Shown here piece by piece: positions 8,691 through 17,152 of a DNA stretch of 64,000 bases (position 1 is its first letter; each line of letters opens with the position of its first letter). The position numbers and the translations under genes were made by a program. The notes beneath the pieces were generated by a model. That model had not been told where the DNA came from and did no database searches. It saw nothing but the letters and a program-made list of their open reading frames with translations. Origin of the DNA: 62-47 sp051954235 (GTDB lineage: Bacteria; Pseudomonadota; Alphaproteobacteria; Rhizobiales; Xanthobacteraceae); assembly GCA_051954235.1 (NCBI GenBank), contig JBQCHY010000035.1, positions 1 to 64,000 on the forward strand. Reading direction: 5' to 3'.

Positions 8691-9512
8691 GTGAGCAACG
8701 CAGCGCGAAAGCCCGAGGACAATGATGCCGGCGGCGGCGTATCGCCGAGCGTCGCGGCGCGTCTCGCCTGCCGTAACGGCAACGCCCAGCAGACCGCCGG
8801 TGTCGCGCCGGGTTACGTGCAGGGCAACCTCGCGATCCTGCCGGAAAAAGACGCAGCCGCGTTCCATCGCTTCTGCCAGCTCAATCCGAAGCCGTGCCCG
8901 ATCATCGGCATGTCGGACGTCGGCGATCCTCGCATTCCCTCGCTGGGCCTCGATCTCGATATCCGCACCGACGTGCCGCGCTATCGGGTGTGGCGCAACG
9001 GCGAGGCGATCGAGGAACCGCTCGACGTCATGGCGCACTGGCGCGATGATCTCGTCGCCTTTGTGATCGGCTGTTCGTTCTCGTTCGAGGAGGCGCTGCT
9101 GGCCGACGACATTCCCATTCGCCATATCGAGCAGAACGTCCGGGTTCCGATGTACCGGACCAATATCGCCTGCAAATCGGCCGGACCGTTCGCCGGGCCG
9201 ATGGTGGTGTCGATGCGGCCGTTGAAGCCGGCGGACGCGATCCGCGCGGTGCAGATCACCTCGCGCTATCCGTCGGTGCACGGCGCGCCGGTGCATCTCG
9301 GGCTACCGCAGTCGATCGGCATCGCCGACATCGCAAAGCCCGATTACGGCGATGCGGTAACGATTCATTCGGATGAAATTCCGGTGTTCTGGGCCTGCGG
9401 AGTGACGCCGCAGGCGGTGATCGCGGCGGCGAAGGTGCCGTTCGCCATCACCCACGCGCCGGGATTGATGCTTGTCACCGACCTCAAGAACAAGCAGCTT
9501 GCCGTGCTTTGA
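8691..9512 (+). CDS. DUF1445 / YcsI-type putative hydro-lyase (D-glutamate-cyclase-like)
   Basis: A member of the DUF1445 family, annotated elsewhere as putative hydro-lyase; a eukaryotic relative is the D-glutamate cyclase that makes 5-oxo-D-proline. The family core is recognisable: GYVQGNLAILP, the CPIIGMSDVGDP segment, FVIGCSFSFEEALL and the conserved Cys in RTNIACKSAG. A GTG at 8691 with GGGGA 6 bases upstream gives 273 residues. An in-frame GTG at 8655 would add 12 residues but has no ribosome site. It sits just upstream of a LIV binding-protein gene on the same strand, hinting at acid or amide substrate chemistry. Confidence 0.8.
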   Translation: MSNAARKPEDNDAGGGVSPSVAARLACRNGNAQQTAGVAPGYVQGNLAILPEKDAAAFHRFCQLNPKPCPIIGMSDVGDPRIPSLGLDLDIRTDVPRYRVWRNGEAIEEPLDVMAHWRDDLVAFVIGCSFSFEEALLADDIPIRHIEQNVRVPMYRTNIACKSAGPFAGPMVVSMRPLKPADAIRAVQITSRYPSVHGAPVHLGLPQSIGIADIAKPDYGDAVTIHSDEIPVFWACGVTPQAVIAAAKVPFAITHAPGLMLVTDLKNKQLAVL

Positions 9513-9601
9513 CGCTTTGACTTACCTTCTAATCGGCAAAACCAAAGATAAGCCGAAACAAAAACGCTGAAACAACATCAGTTGGCTGGAGAGGAAACAA
9601 C

Positions 9602-10846
9602 ATGACTATCACGCGTCGAACCGTATTGCTGGGAGCGACCGCTTCCGCCGCGCTATTGCCGCTTGCGGCCCGCGCCCAAACCAAGGAAGTGGTGATCGGC
9701 GTGATCTATCCGCTATCCGGTGCCAGTGCGCAAATCGGCGTCGATGCGCAGCGCGCGTTCGAGACCGCCGCCGACATCATCAACAACAAATATGATTTCG
9801 ATCTGCCGCTGGCGCGCGACGAAGGCTTGCCCGGCCTTGGCGGCGCGAAAATCCGTCTGGTGTTTGCCGACCATCAGGCCGACCCGCAGAAGGGCCGCGC
9901 CGAGGCCGAGCGTCTCATTACGCAGGAAAAGGTCTGCGCCATCGTCGGCACCTATCAGAGCGCGGTGGCGGTCACCGTCAGCCAGATTTGCGAACGCTAT
10001 CAGATCCCGTTCCTGTCGGCCGACAACTCGTCGCCGAGCCTGCATCGCCGCGGTTTGAAGTTCTATTTCCGCGCCGCGCCGCATGACGAGATGTTCTCGA
10101 AGGCGATGTTCGATTTCTTCGACGCGCTCAAAAGGAAGGGCCAGAAGATCGAGACGCTGTCGCTGTTCCACGAAGACACCATCTTCGGCACCGACTCCGC
10201 CAACGCCCAACTCGCGCTGGCCAAGGAGCGCGGCTACAAGGTGGTCGCCGACATCAAGTATCGCGCCAACTCGCCGTCGTTGACGGCCGAGGTGCAACAG
10301 CTCAAGGCGGCGAACGCCGACGTGCTGATGCCGTCGAGCTACACCACCGACGGCATTCTGCTGGTCAAGACCATGGCTGAACTCGGCTACAAGCCGAAGG
10401 CGATCGTCGCGCAGGACGCCGGCTTCTCCGAGAAGGCGCTTTACGATGCCGTCGGCGACAAGCTGGAAGGCGTGATCTCGCGTGGCAGCTTCTCGCTCGA
10501 TCTCGCCAAGAAGCGGCCGATGGTCGGCGCGATCAACGAGATGTACAAGAAGCGCTCGGGCAAGGATTTCAACGACTACTCGTCGCGGCAGTTCATGGGC
10601 CTGATCGTGATGGCCGACGCGATCAATCGCGCCAAGTCCACCGATGGCGACAAGATCCGTCAGGCGCTGGTCGCCACCAACATGCCGGGCGATCACACCA
10701 TCATGCCGTGGAAGGACGTCAAGTTCGACGCGCAAGGCCAGAACGACGACGCCGATCCGGTGCTTCTGCAATACGTCAACAAGACGTTCGTCACCATCTT
10801 CCCGCCGCAGGCGGCGGTGGCTGAGGCGATCTGGCCGATGAAGTAA
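9602..10846 (+). CDS. Substrate-binding protein of the second LIV-type ABC transporter (Tat signal)
   Basis: A 414-residue type I periplasmic binding protein. The N-terminus MTITRRTVLLGATASAALL is a twin-arginine (Tat) signal with predicted cleavage after AARAQ near residue 26, so it is exported folded. The mature protein has the LIV-family fold with IGVIYPLSGASAQIG at the N-terminus and the cross-lobe FLSADNSSPSL segment. A good GAGAGGA ribosome site precedes the ATG. The permease and ATPase genes follow after about 260 bases that include a family B repeat, so this gene is either separately terminated or expressed at a higher level than the permeases. Confidence 0.9.
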   Translation: MTITRRTVLLGATASAALLPLAARAQTKEVVIGVIYPLSGASAQIGVDAQRAFETAADIINNKYDFDLPLARDEGLPGLGGAKIRLVFADHQADPQKGRAEAERLITQEKVCAIVGTYQSAVAVTVSQICERYQIPFLSADNSSPSLHRRGLKFYFRAAPHDEMFSKAMFDFFDALKRKGQKIETLSLFHEDTIFGTDSANAQLALAKERGYKVVADIKYRANSPSLTAEVQQLKAANADVLMPSSYTTDGILLVKTMAELGYKPKAIVAQDAGFSEKALYDAVGDKLEGVISRGSFSLDLAKKRPMVGAINEMYKKRSGKDFNDYSSRQFMGLIVMADAINRAKSTDGDKIRQALVATNMPGDHTIMPWKDVKFDAQGQNDDADPVLLQYVNKTFVTIFPPQAAVAEAIWPMK

Positions 10847-10918
10847 TGTGTCGATGCCTCATTCGGCGAATCCGACTCAAAAGGCGGCCAACGAAATGGG
10901 GCAATTCTCAGTTTGACT

Positions 10919-11010
10919 CGTCATGGCCGGATTTATTCCGGCCATCCACGTCCTAGAGAATTTACGGCAAGGAAAGACGTGGATGGCCGGGACAAGCCCG
11001 GCCATGACGG
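10919..11010. repeat. Intergenic inverted repeat, family B (copy 2)
   Basis: The left arm is CGTCATGGCCGG...CCGGCCATCCACGTC and the right arm GACGTGGATGGCCGGGACAA...CCATGACGG. It lies between the binding-protein gene and livH of the second LIV operon, where it could act as an mRNA-processing or attenuation hairpin. Confidence 0.85.
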
Positions 11011-11108
11011 AAACAGGCTCACGCTCAATCTGTTAGCGCGGCCCGGTCGATTTGAATGCGTCCTTCGATCAGCGTCTCTAGAGCGACAAGGGCAACGGAG
11101 CAACACCT

Positions 11109-11987
11109 GTGACAGCCGAGACCATTATCCAGAGTCTGGCGAGCGGCCTTTTGATGGGCCTGCTCTACGGCCTCATCGCCGTCGGGCTTTCGCTCATCTT
11201 CGGCCTGATGAACATCGTCAACTTCGCCCATGGCGAATTCCTGATGCTGGCGATGTACGGGGCTTTCTTCCTCTTCGCGTTCTTCGCCATCGATCCATTG
11301 TTGTCGATGCCGCTGGTTGCGGCCGGCATGTTCGTGTTCGGGGCGGCGATCTATCTGTTGATCGTCAGGTTCGCGATGCGGGCCAAAACCAACGTCGGCA
11401 TGGTGCAGATCTTCGCCACCTTCGGCCTTGCCATCGTGCTGCGCGGCCTCGCGCAGTATTTCTTCACGCCGGACTATCGCAGCATCTCGCATTCCTGGCT
11501 CGGCGGCAAAACCATCTCGGTCGGCGGCATCTTTCTGCCGGTGCCGCAACTGGTCGGCGCGGGGCTGGCGATCCTTGCTTTCGGTGCGCTGTACTTCTTC
11601 ATCAAGCGCACCGACTTCGGCCGCGCGCTTGAAGCGACACGCGAGGACGCCGGCGCGGTGGCGCTGGTCGGCATCGACCAGAATCGCGTGTTCGCGCTCG
11701 GCTGGGGCCTCGGTTCGGCGCTGGTCGGGCTCGCCGGCGCGATCATGGCGACCTTCTTCTACATCTATCCGGATGTCGGCGCGTCGTTCGCGCTGATCGC
11801 CTATGTCGTGGTCGCGCTCGGCGGCTTTGGCAGCGTGTTCGGCGCGTTCGCTGGCGGCATTCTGGTCGGACTTGTTGAGGCTTCGACCGCGCTGGTGATG
11901 CCGCCGTCGCTGAAGGCGGTCGGCATCTATGCGGTCTATTTGCTGGTGGTCTTCATTCGCCCGCGCGGGCTGTTCGGATCAATCTGA
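11109..11987 (+). CDS. livH: LIV-type ABC transporter permease LivH (second system)
   Basis: A 292-residue inner-membrane permease with the LivH signature FGLMNIVNFAHGEFLMLAMY (residues 30-50) and GGFGSVFGAFAGGILVG near the C-terminus. It starts with GTG, with a GGAG ribosome site 8 bases upstream (11097-11100). The stop overlaps the livM start by one base (TGATG), so translation is coupled. It is the first gene of the tightly packed livH-livM-livG-livF block. Confidence 0.93.
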   Translation: MTAETIIQSLASGLLMGLLYGLIAVGLSLIFGLMNIVNFAHGEFLMLAMYGAFFLFAFFAIDPLLSMPLVAAGMFVFGAAIYLLIVRFAMRAKTNVGMVQIFATFGLAIVLRGLAQYFFTPDYRSISHSWLGGKTISVGGIFLPVPQLVGAGLAILAFGALYFFIKRTDFGRALEATREDAGAVALVGIDQNRVFALGWGLGSALVGLAGAIMATFFYIYPDVGASFALIAYVVVALGGFGSVFGAFAGGILVGLVEASTALVMPPSLKAVGIYAVYLLVVFIRPRGLFGSI

Positions 11988-12973
11988 TGCACGACGTCAC
12001 CCACGCCAAACAACGCCGCCGCGACCTCATCCTCGCCGCCGTCTTTGTCGCGCTCGCGGCCTGCGTGCCGCTGTTCGTCAAGGACGTCTATATCCAGAAC
12101 ATCATGGTGCTGACCTTGATGTATGCCGGGCTGTCGCAGAGCTGGAACATTCTCGGCGGTTATTGCGGCCAGATATCGCTCGGCCATGCGCTATATTTCG
12201 GGCTCGGGGCCTACGTCACCGCGATCCTGCTCACCAAGTTCGATGTGCTGCCATGGTTCGGGATGCTGGCCGGCGGACTGATCTCGGCCTTGATCGCGCT
12301 GGCTTTGGGCTATCCGACCTTCCGGCTCGGCGGCCATTACTTCGCCATCGCCACCATCGTGATCGCAGAAATCGCCTATCTCTTGTTCCTGAACTGGGAT
12401 TGGGCCGGCGCGGCGCTCGGCATCGATATCATGGTGCGTGAGGATAGCTGGGCGAAATTCCAGTTCACCCGCTCGAAGCTGCCTTACTTCTACTTTGCGC
12501 TGTTCTTCGCTGCCGTGGCGTGGCTCGTCACCTGGTGGCTGGAGAACTCGAAGTGGGGCTACTGGTGGCGCGCGGTGAAGGACAACCCGGACGCTGCCGA
12601 AAGCCTAGGCGTCGTGGTGTTCAAATCGAAAATGGGGGCGGGCGCGATCTCTGCGTTCCTTACCGCCATCGGCGGCGCGTTCTACGCGATGTTCGTGTCC
12701 TACATCGATCCCGAAAGCGTCATGAGCTTCCAGTTCTCGCTGCTGATCTCGTTGCCGGCCGTGCTTGGCGGCATTGGCACCCTGTGGGGGCCGGTGCTGG
12801 GCGCGGTGGTGCTGATCCCGGTCACTGAACTGACGCGCTCGTTCATCGGCGGCTCAGGACGCGGCGTCGATCTTATAGTGTACGGCAGCTTGATCGTCAT
12901 CGTTTCGCTGACGCGGCCCGACGGCCTGCTCGGGCTGTTCTCGCGCAAGCGCAAGAAGGAGGCGGTGCGATGA
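11987..12973 (+). CDS. livM: LIV-type ABC transporter permease LivM (second system)
   Basis: A 328-residue membrane protein with the LivM core WNILGGYCGQISLGHALYFG (about residues 49-68) and YPTFRLGGHYFAIATIVIAE further on. It pairs with LivH to form the channel. The start overlaps the livH stop, and the end overlaps the livG start by 4 bases (ATGA). Confidence 0.93.
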   Translation: MHDVTHAKQRRRDLILAAVFVALAACVPLFVKDVYIQNIMVLTLMYAGLSQSWNILGGYCGQISLGHALYFGLGAYVTAILLTKFDVLPWFGMLAGGLISALIALALGYPTFRLGGHYFAIATIVIAEIAYLLFLNWDWAGAALGIDIMVREDSWAKFQFTRSKLPYFYFALFFAAVAWLVTWWLENSKWGYWWRAVKDNPDAAESLGVVVFKSKMGAGAISAFLTAIGGAFYAMFVSYIDPESVMSFQFSLLISLPAVLGGIGTLWGPVLGAVVLIPVTELTRSFIGGSGRGVDLIVYGSLIVIVSLTRPDGLLGLFSRKRKKEAVR

Positions 12974-13701
12974 CGGCTCTGCTGGAAACGCGCGGCGTCT
13001 GGCAGCGCTTCGGCGGTCTTGTCGCCAACAGCGACGTCTCGATCTCGGTCGGGCGCGGCGAGATCGTCGGCCTGATCGGCCCGAACGGCGCGGGGAAATC
13101 GACGCTGTTCAACTTGATCGCGGGCGTGCGGCCGCCGACGCAAGGCACCATCTGGCTCGATGGCGAGGACATCACCGCGACGCCAGCCACCGAGCGCTGC
13201 CGGCGCGGCATCGCGCGCACCTTTCAGGTGGTGAAGAGTTTTGAGACCATGACGGTGATCGACAACGTCATTGTCGGCGCGCTGGTCCGCACCACGGAGA
13301 TGCGCGCGGCACGTCGCAAGGCCTTCGAGGTGCTGGAATTCTGCGGTCTCGCGGCGCCCGCCGACGTGATGGCCTCCGAACTCATCCCCTCGGAGAAGCG
13401 GCGGCTGGAGGTGGCGCGGGCGCTTGCCACCGAACCGAAACTGTTGCTGCTCGACGAGGTGTTGACGGGCCTGACGCCGCTTGAGGCGCAAACCGGCGTC
13501 GAACTGGTGCGCCGCGTGCGCGAAACCGGCGTCACCGTCCTGATGGTCGAGCACGTCATGGAAATCGTCATGCCGCTGGTGGATCGCGCCATCGTGCTCG
13601 ATCTCGGCAAGGTGCTGGTCGAGGGCAAGCCCACCGACGTGGTGCGCGATCCGAAAGTCATTGCCGCATATCTAGGGGATCGCCATGCTGTCGGCGCGTG
13701 A
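12970..13701 (+). CDS. livG: LIV-type ABC transporter ATPase LivG (second system)
   Basis: A 243-residue ABC ATPase with Walker A GPNGAGKST (37-45) and Walker B LLLLDE (158-163). The signature helix reads IPSEKRRLEVARAL (around 139-153), so the LSGGQ serine/glycine motif is lost. The post-Walker B segment is DEVLTGL instead of the usual DEPxAGL. The same loss occurs in the LivG half of the fused ATPase at 210-1691. It overlaps livM by 4 and livF by 17 bases, so all four genes are co-translated. Confidence 0.92.
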   Translation: MTALLETRGVWQRFGGLVANSDVSISVGRGEIVGLIGPNGAGKSTLFNLIAGVRPPTQGTIWLDGEDITATPATERCRRGIARTFQVVKSFETMTVIDNVIVGALVRTTEMRAARRKAFEVLEFCGLAAPADVMASELIPSEKRRLEVARALATEPKLLLLDEVLTGLTPLEAQTGVELVRRVRETGVTVLMVEHVMEIVMPLVDRAIVLDLGKVLVEGKPTDVVRDPKVIAAYLGDRHAVGA

Positions 13702-14389
13702 TCTGACCACCGCCTATGAAGGGCTTGTCGCGATCTCCGACGTCTCCATCGACGTCGCCAAGGGAGAAGTCGTTTGCGTTGCCGGCGCCAACGGCGCGGG
13801 TAAGTCGACCTTGCTGAAAACCATCGCCGGCGCGGTGCGTCCGCGCAGCGGCAGCGTCACCTTCGACGGCGTGCGCATCGACGGCGTGGCGCAGCATCTC
13901 ATCACCGCGCGCGGCATCGCCTATGTGCCGGAAAACCGCCGGTTGTTTCCGAGCCTGACGGTGGACGACAACCTGCGGCTCGGCAGCTATCTCTATCGCG
14001 GCAAGGTCGACCGCGACGAACCGCTGGCGCTGGTGTTCCAACTGTTTCCACGGCTCAAGGAGCGCCTCGATCAATTGGCCGGCACGCTCTCCGGCGGCGA
14101 GCAGCAGATGCTGGCGATCGGTCGCGCGCTGATGACGCGGCCGCGATTGCTGATGCTGGACGAGCCGTCGCAGGGCATCATGCCGAAGCTGGTGGACGAG
14201 ATTTTTCAGGCGGTGTTGGAAATCCGCAAGACCGGCATGACGGTGCTGATCGTCGAGCAGCGCATGGCGGAAGTGCTGGAGATCGCCGACCGCGCCTACA
14301 TCCTGCAAACCGGACGGGTGCAGATGCAAGGGCCTGCCGCCGACATCCGCACCAACCCCGATGTGCGCAAGGCGTATCTGGGGCTGTGA
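13685..14389 (+). CDS. livF: LIV-type ABC transporter ATPase LivF (second system)
   Basis: A 234-residue ABC ATPase with canonical motifs: Walker A GANGAGKST (34-42), signature LSGGEQQ (133-139) and Walker B LLMLDEP followed by SQGIMP. It pairs with LivG to drive uptake. It is the last gene of the second LIV operon and is followed directly by a family B inverted repeat. Confidence 0.93.
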   Translation: MLSARDLTTAYEGLVAISDVSIDVAKGEVVCVAGANGAGKSTLLKTIAGAVRPRSGSVTFDGVRIDGVAQHLITARGIAYVPENRRLFPSLTVDDNLRLGSYLYRGKVDRDEPLALVFQLFPRLKERLDQLAGTLSGGEQQMLAIGRALMTRPRLLMLDEPSQGIMPKLVDEIFQAVLEIRKTGMTVLIVEQRMAEVLEIADRAYILQTGRVQMQGPAADIRTNPDVRKAYLGL

Positions 14390-14411
14390 GGTTGTCGCGA
14401 AACGAAGACCT

Positions 14412-14510
14412 CGTCATGCCCGGCTTTGTGCCGGGCATCCACGTCCTTTTCTATTTCTATGCGATTGTCGGTGAAGACGTGGATGGCCGGGACAAGCCCG
14501 GCCATGACGG
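14412..14510. repeat. Intergenic inverted repeat, family B (copy 3)
   Basis: CGTCATGCCCGGCTTTGTGC opens the element and CCGGCCATGACGG closes it, with inner arms CATCCACGTC and GACGTGGATG. It lies between the convergent livF and otnC genes and probably works as a bidirectional terminator-like structure. Confidence 0.85.
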
Positions 14511-14534
14511 CCGCTTTCAAAGTTCACATTTCGT

Positions 14535-15203
14535 TTAGTGCCCGTGCTCGTGCCCGTGCTCCGGCACCGACAGCCCGAACGTTGCGTTCAAATCCGCGAT
14601 CTGTTGCGGGGAGAGATAGCGCGGATTCATGCCGCGCAGCAGCAGGTAGAGCTTTGCGGTTTCCTCCAACTCCTCGGTGGCGAATACCGCGGCTTCCAGC
14701 GAGTCCCCGGCGACTACCGGGCCGTGATTGGCGAGCAGCACCGACGCATATTTCCCGGCGAGGCCCTTGATGGCGTCGGCCACCGCCGGATCGCCCGGGC
14801 GATGATAGGGCACCAGCGCGGTCGGGCCGCAGCGCATCAGGTAGTAGGGCGTCATCGGCGGCAGCGCGGCGCGCGGATCGATTTCCGGCAGCATCGATAC
14901 TGCGACGCTGTGGGTCGAATGCAGATGCACCACGGCGCGGGCCGAGCCGCGCGTGTCATACAACGCCCGGTGCAGCGGGATTTCCTTGGTCGGCGTGTCG
15001 CCGCCGATCAGCCGGTGATTGGTGTCCAGCCGTGAGATGCGCGCCGGGTCGAGGAAGCCGAGCGAGGCATTGGTCGGCGTCACCAGCCAGCCGCCGTCGT
15101 CGAGCCGCACGCTGATATTGCCGGAGGAGCCCGGCGTCAGCCCGCGCTCGAACAGCGAGCGCGCGAGCCGGCAGATGGCCTCGCGCAGTTTGGTTTCGGT
15201 CAT
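14535..15203 (-). CDS. otnC: 3-oxo-tetronate 4-phosphate decarboxylase (class II aldolase family)
   Basis: A 222-residue class II aldolase/adducin-family protein. Zinc-ligand motifs are visible: GNISVRL (substrate loop), VVHLHSTHSVA (two metal His) and LLANHGPVVAG (late His). In the threonate/erythronate pathway this enzyme decarboxylates 3-oxo-tetronate 4-phosphate to dihydroxyacetone phosphate. The role is assigned because it is divergent from ltnD-otnI-otnK; alone, fuculose-phosphate aldolase would be an alternative. The ATG at 15203 is chosen because the MTETKLREAICRLA start matches the family, although the frame stays open upstream. The C-terminus is His-rich (EHGHEHGH), which is unusual and could bind metal. 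Confidence 0.85.
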   Translation of the reverse strand: MTETKLREAICRLARSLFERGLTPGSSGNISVRLDDGGWLVTPTNASLGFLDPARISRLDTNHRLIGGDTPTKEIPLHRALYDTRGSARAVVHLHSTHSVAVSMLPEIDPRAALPPMTPYYLMRCGPTALVPYHRPGDPAVADAIKGLAGKYASVLLANHGPVVAGDSLEAAVFATEELEETAKLYLLLRGMNPRYLSPQQIADLNATFGLSVPEHGHEHGH

Positions 15204-15293
15204 GGTTGCATCCTTAATCCTGCATTTGTTCCATGCTTTGGCAGCGCGGCCAAGCCGTGATAGGCAGAAGGGAAACCAAAAAGGAAACGCATC

Positions 15294-16214
15294 ATGGCCA
15301 CATCCGCGCAACGCATCGCCGTCATCGGGCTGGGTTCGATGGGGTTCGGGATGGCCACCTCGCTGCTGCGCGCCGGCTTTACGGTGACCGGTTGCGACGT
15401 TTCCGCCGACAGCGTCGCACGTTTCAAGGCGAGCGGCGGGCAGGGCGCATCTAGTCCGGCCGAGGCGGTGCGCGATGCCGAAACCGTCGTCAGCGTCGTG
15501 GTCAACGCCGCGCAGACCGAAGCGGTCCTGTTTGGCAAGGATGGTGCGCTGGAAGCGATGGCGCCGGGCGCGGTGTGCGTCTCCGCCGCAACCATGGATC
15601 CCGAGGTCGCCAAGCGTCTCGCCGCACGGGTCGAAGCAGCCGGCCGGCTCTATCTCGACGCGCCGATCAGCGGCGGGGCGCAGCGCGCGGCACAGGGCGA
15701 ACTCACCATTCTGGCGTCCGGCAGCGCTGCGGCGTTCGCCAAGGCGCGGCCGGCGCTTGATGCCATGGCGGCCAAACTCTACGAACTCGGCGATGCGCCG
15801 GGGCAGGGCTCGGCCTTCAAGATGATCAATCAACTGCTGGCCGGCGTGCATATTGCCGCTGCGTCGGAGGCGATCAGCTTCGCGGCGAAGCAGGGGCTCG
15901 ATATCCGCAAGGTCTATGAGGTGATCACCGCGTCGACCGGCAATTCGTGGATGTTCGAGAATCGCGTGCCGCATGTGCTGGAAGGCGACTACACGCCGCG
16001 CAGCGCGGTCGATATCTTCGTCAAGGATTTGGGCATCGTGCAGGACATGGCGCGCAACGCGAAATTCCCGGTGCCGCTATCCGCCGCCGCGTTGCAGATG
16101 TTCCTGATGGCCTCAGCGTCTGGAATGGGCCGGGACGACGATATTGCCGTTGCCAAGATGTATGCGCAGGTCACCGGTGCGCCGTTGCCAGATTCCAAAG
16201 GCAACGCGAAATGA
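15294..16214 (+). CDS. ltnD: L-threonate / D-erythronate dehydrogenase (beta-hydroxyacid dehydrogenase family)
   Basis: A 306-residue NAD-dependent dehydrogenase of the 3-hydroxyisobutyrate dehydrogenase family. Motifs are the Rossmann GLGSMGFGMATSLL (residues 12-25), the substrate-binding DAPISGGAQRA and the catalytic Lys in AFKMINQLL. It oxidises a four-carbon sugar acid to 2-oxo-tetronate, the first step of the pathway completed by OtnI, OtnK and OtnC. It is divergent from otnC across 90 bases, which must hold both promoters, and is followed by otnI after a family A repeat. Confidence 0.88.
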   Translation: MATSAQRIAVIGLGSMGFGMATSLLRAGFTVTGCDVSADSVARFKASGGQGASSPAEAVRDAETVVSVVVNAAQTEAVLFGKDGALEAMAPGAVCVSAATMDPEVAKRLAARVEAAGRLYLDAPISGGAQRAAQGELTILASGSAAAFAKARPALDAMAAKLYELGDAPGQGSAFKMINQLLAGVHIAAASEAISFAAKQGLDIRKVYEVITASTGNSWMFENRVPHVLEGDYTPRSAVDIFVKDLGIVQDMARNAKFPVPLSAAALQMFLMASASGMGRDDDIAVAKMYAQVTGAPLPDSKGNAK

Positions 16215-16234
16215 AATCGAGTCAGTGTTTTCGT

Positions 16235-16312
16235 CGTCATTGCGAGCGAAGCGAAGCAATCCAGAAAACTACGAAGGAAGAACTGGATTGCTTCGCTTCG
16301 CTCGCGATGACG
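16235..16312. repeat. Intergenic inverted repeat, family A (copy 2)
   Basis: CGTCATTGCGAGCGAAGCG opens and CGCTTCGCTCGCGATGACG closes the element; the inner arms are GAAGCAATCCAG and CTGGATTGCTTC. It sits within the otn gene set between ltnD and otnI, where it could alter mRNA stability or partly terminate. Confidence 0.85.
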
Positions 16313-16360
16313 CCTCGATGGTAGGACCGATCAAGAACATGACAATTCAAAGAGTGTGAC

Positions 16361-17152
16361 ATGCCCCGCTTCGCCGCCAACCTCTCGATGATGTTCACCG
16401 AACGGCCGTTTCTCGACCGGTTCGACGCCGCGGCGGATGCCGGATTCGACGCAGTCGAATTCCTGTTTCCCTACGATTTCGCGCCGGAGGACGTCGGCGA
16501 CCGGCTGCGCCGCAATGGGTTGACGCAGGCGCTGTTCAATCTGCCGCCGGGCGCGTGGGACGCTGGCGAGCGCGGCTTCGCGGCGCGGCCGGATTGCTTC
16601 GCGCAAGTGCAGGCAGGGGTACGCACCGCGTTGCCCTATGCGGCAGCGACCGGCGTCAAGCGGCTGCACTTGATGGCGGGTATCGCCGATCGCCGCGACG
16701 CGCAGGCGGTTGCCGCGTTTCGCAAGTCTGTCGCATGGGTCGCGGAAGAACTCGGCTGCCATGGCATCGATACCGTGATCGAGCCGATCAACCCGCGCGA
16801 CGTGCCGGGCTACTTTCTCAACGATTTTGCTTTCGCGCGCGATCTCATCGCAGAGCTGAATCACCCGAACCTGAAATTGCAGTTCGACATCTATCACTGC
16901 CAGATCGTTCATGGCGATGTGACGATGCGGCTGCGCGAGATGATGCCGATGATCGGCCATATCCAGATCGCCAGCGTGCCGTCGCGCAACGAGCCGGGCA
17001 GCGAGGAATTGAACTATCCGTTCCTGTTCGGCGAGCTGGATCGGCTCGGCTATCGCGGCTTCGTCGGCTGCGAATATCGTCCGCGCGGCAAGACCGAGGA
17101 TGGTCTCGGCTGGTTCGCGCCTTATGCGAAACCGCGCGGAGCGAAGTCGTGA
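16361..17152 (+). CDS. otnI: 2-oxo-tetronate isomerase (hydroxypyruvate isomerase family)
   Basis: A 263-residue TIM-barrel isomerase of the AP-endonuclease-2-like / hydroxypyruvate isomerase family. The family pattern is clear: FAANLSMMFTERPFLDRF at the N-terminus, the metal-binding Glu in VIEPINPRD, QFDIYHCQ (Asp and His ligands) and a C-terminal GCEYRP Glu. In the tetronate pathway it converts 2-oxo-tetronate to 3-oxo-tetronate. The stop overlaps the otnK start (GTGA), so the two are co-translated. Confidence 0.87.
   Translation: MPRFAANLSMMFTERPFLDRFDAAADAGFDAVEFLFPYDFAPEDVGDRLRRNGLTQALFNLPPGAWDAGERGFAARPDCFAQVQAGVRTALPYAAATGVKRLHLMAGIADRRDAQAVAAFRKSVAWVAEELGCHGIDTVIEPINPRDVPGYFLNDFAFARDLIAELNHPNLKLQFDIYHCQIVHGDVTMRLREMMPMIGHIQIASVPSRNEPGSEELNYPFLFGELDRLGYRGFVGCEYRPRGKTEDGLGWFAPYAKPRGAKS

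Noticed and set aside
16555..17148. In-frame upstream extension of the otnK frame through otnI
   Set aside because: The protein match starts at the GTG at 17149; the extension lies on top of otnI in another frame.
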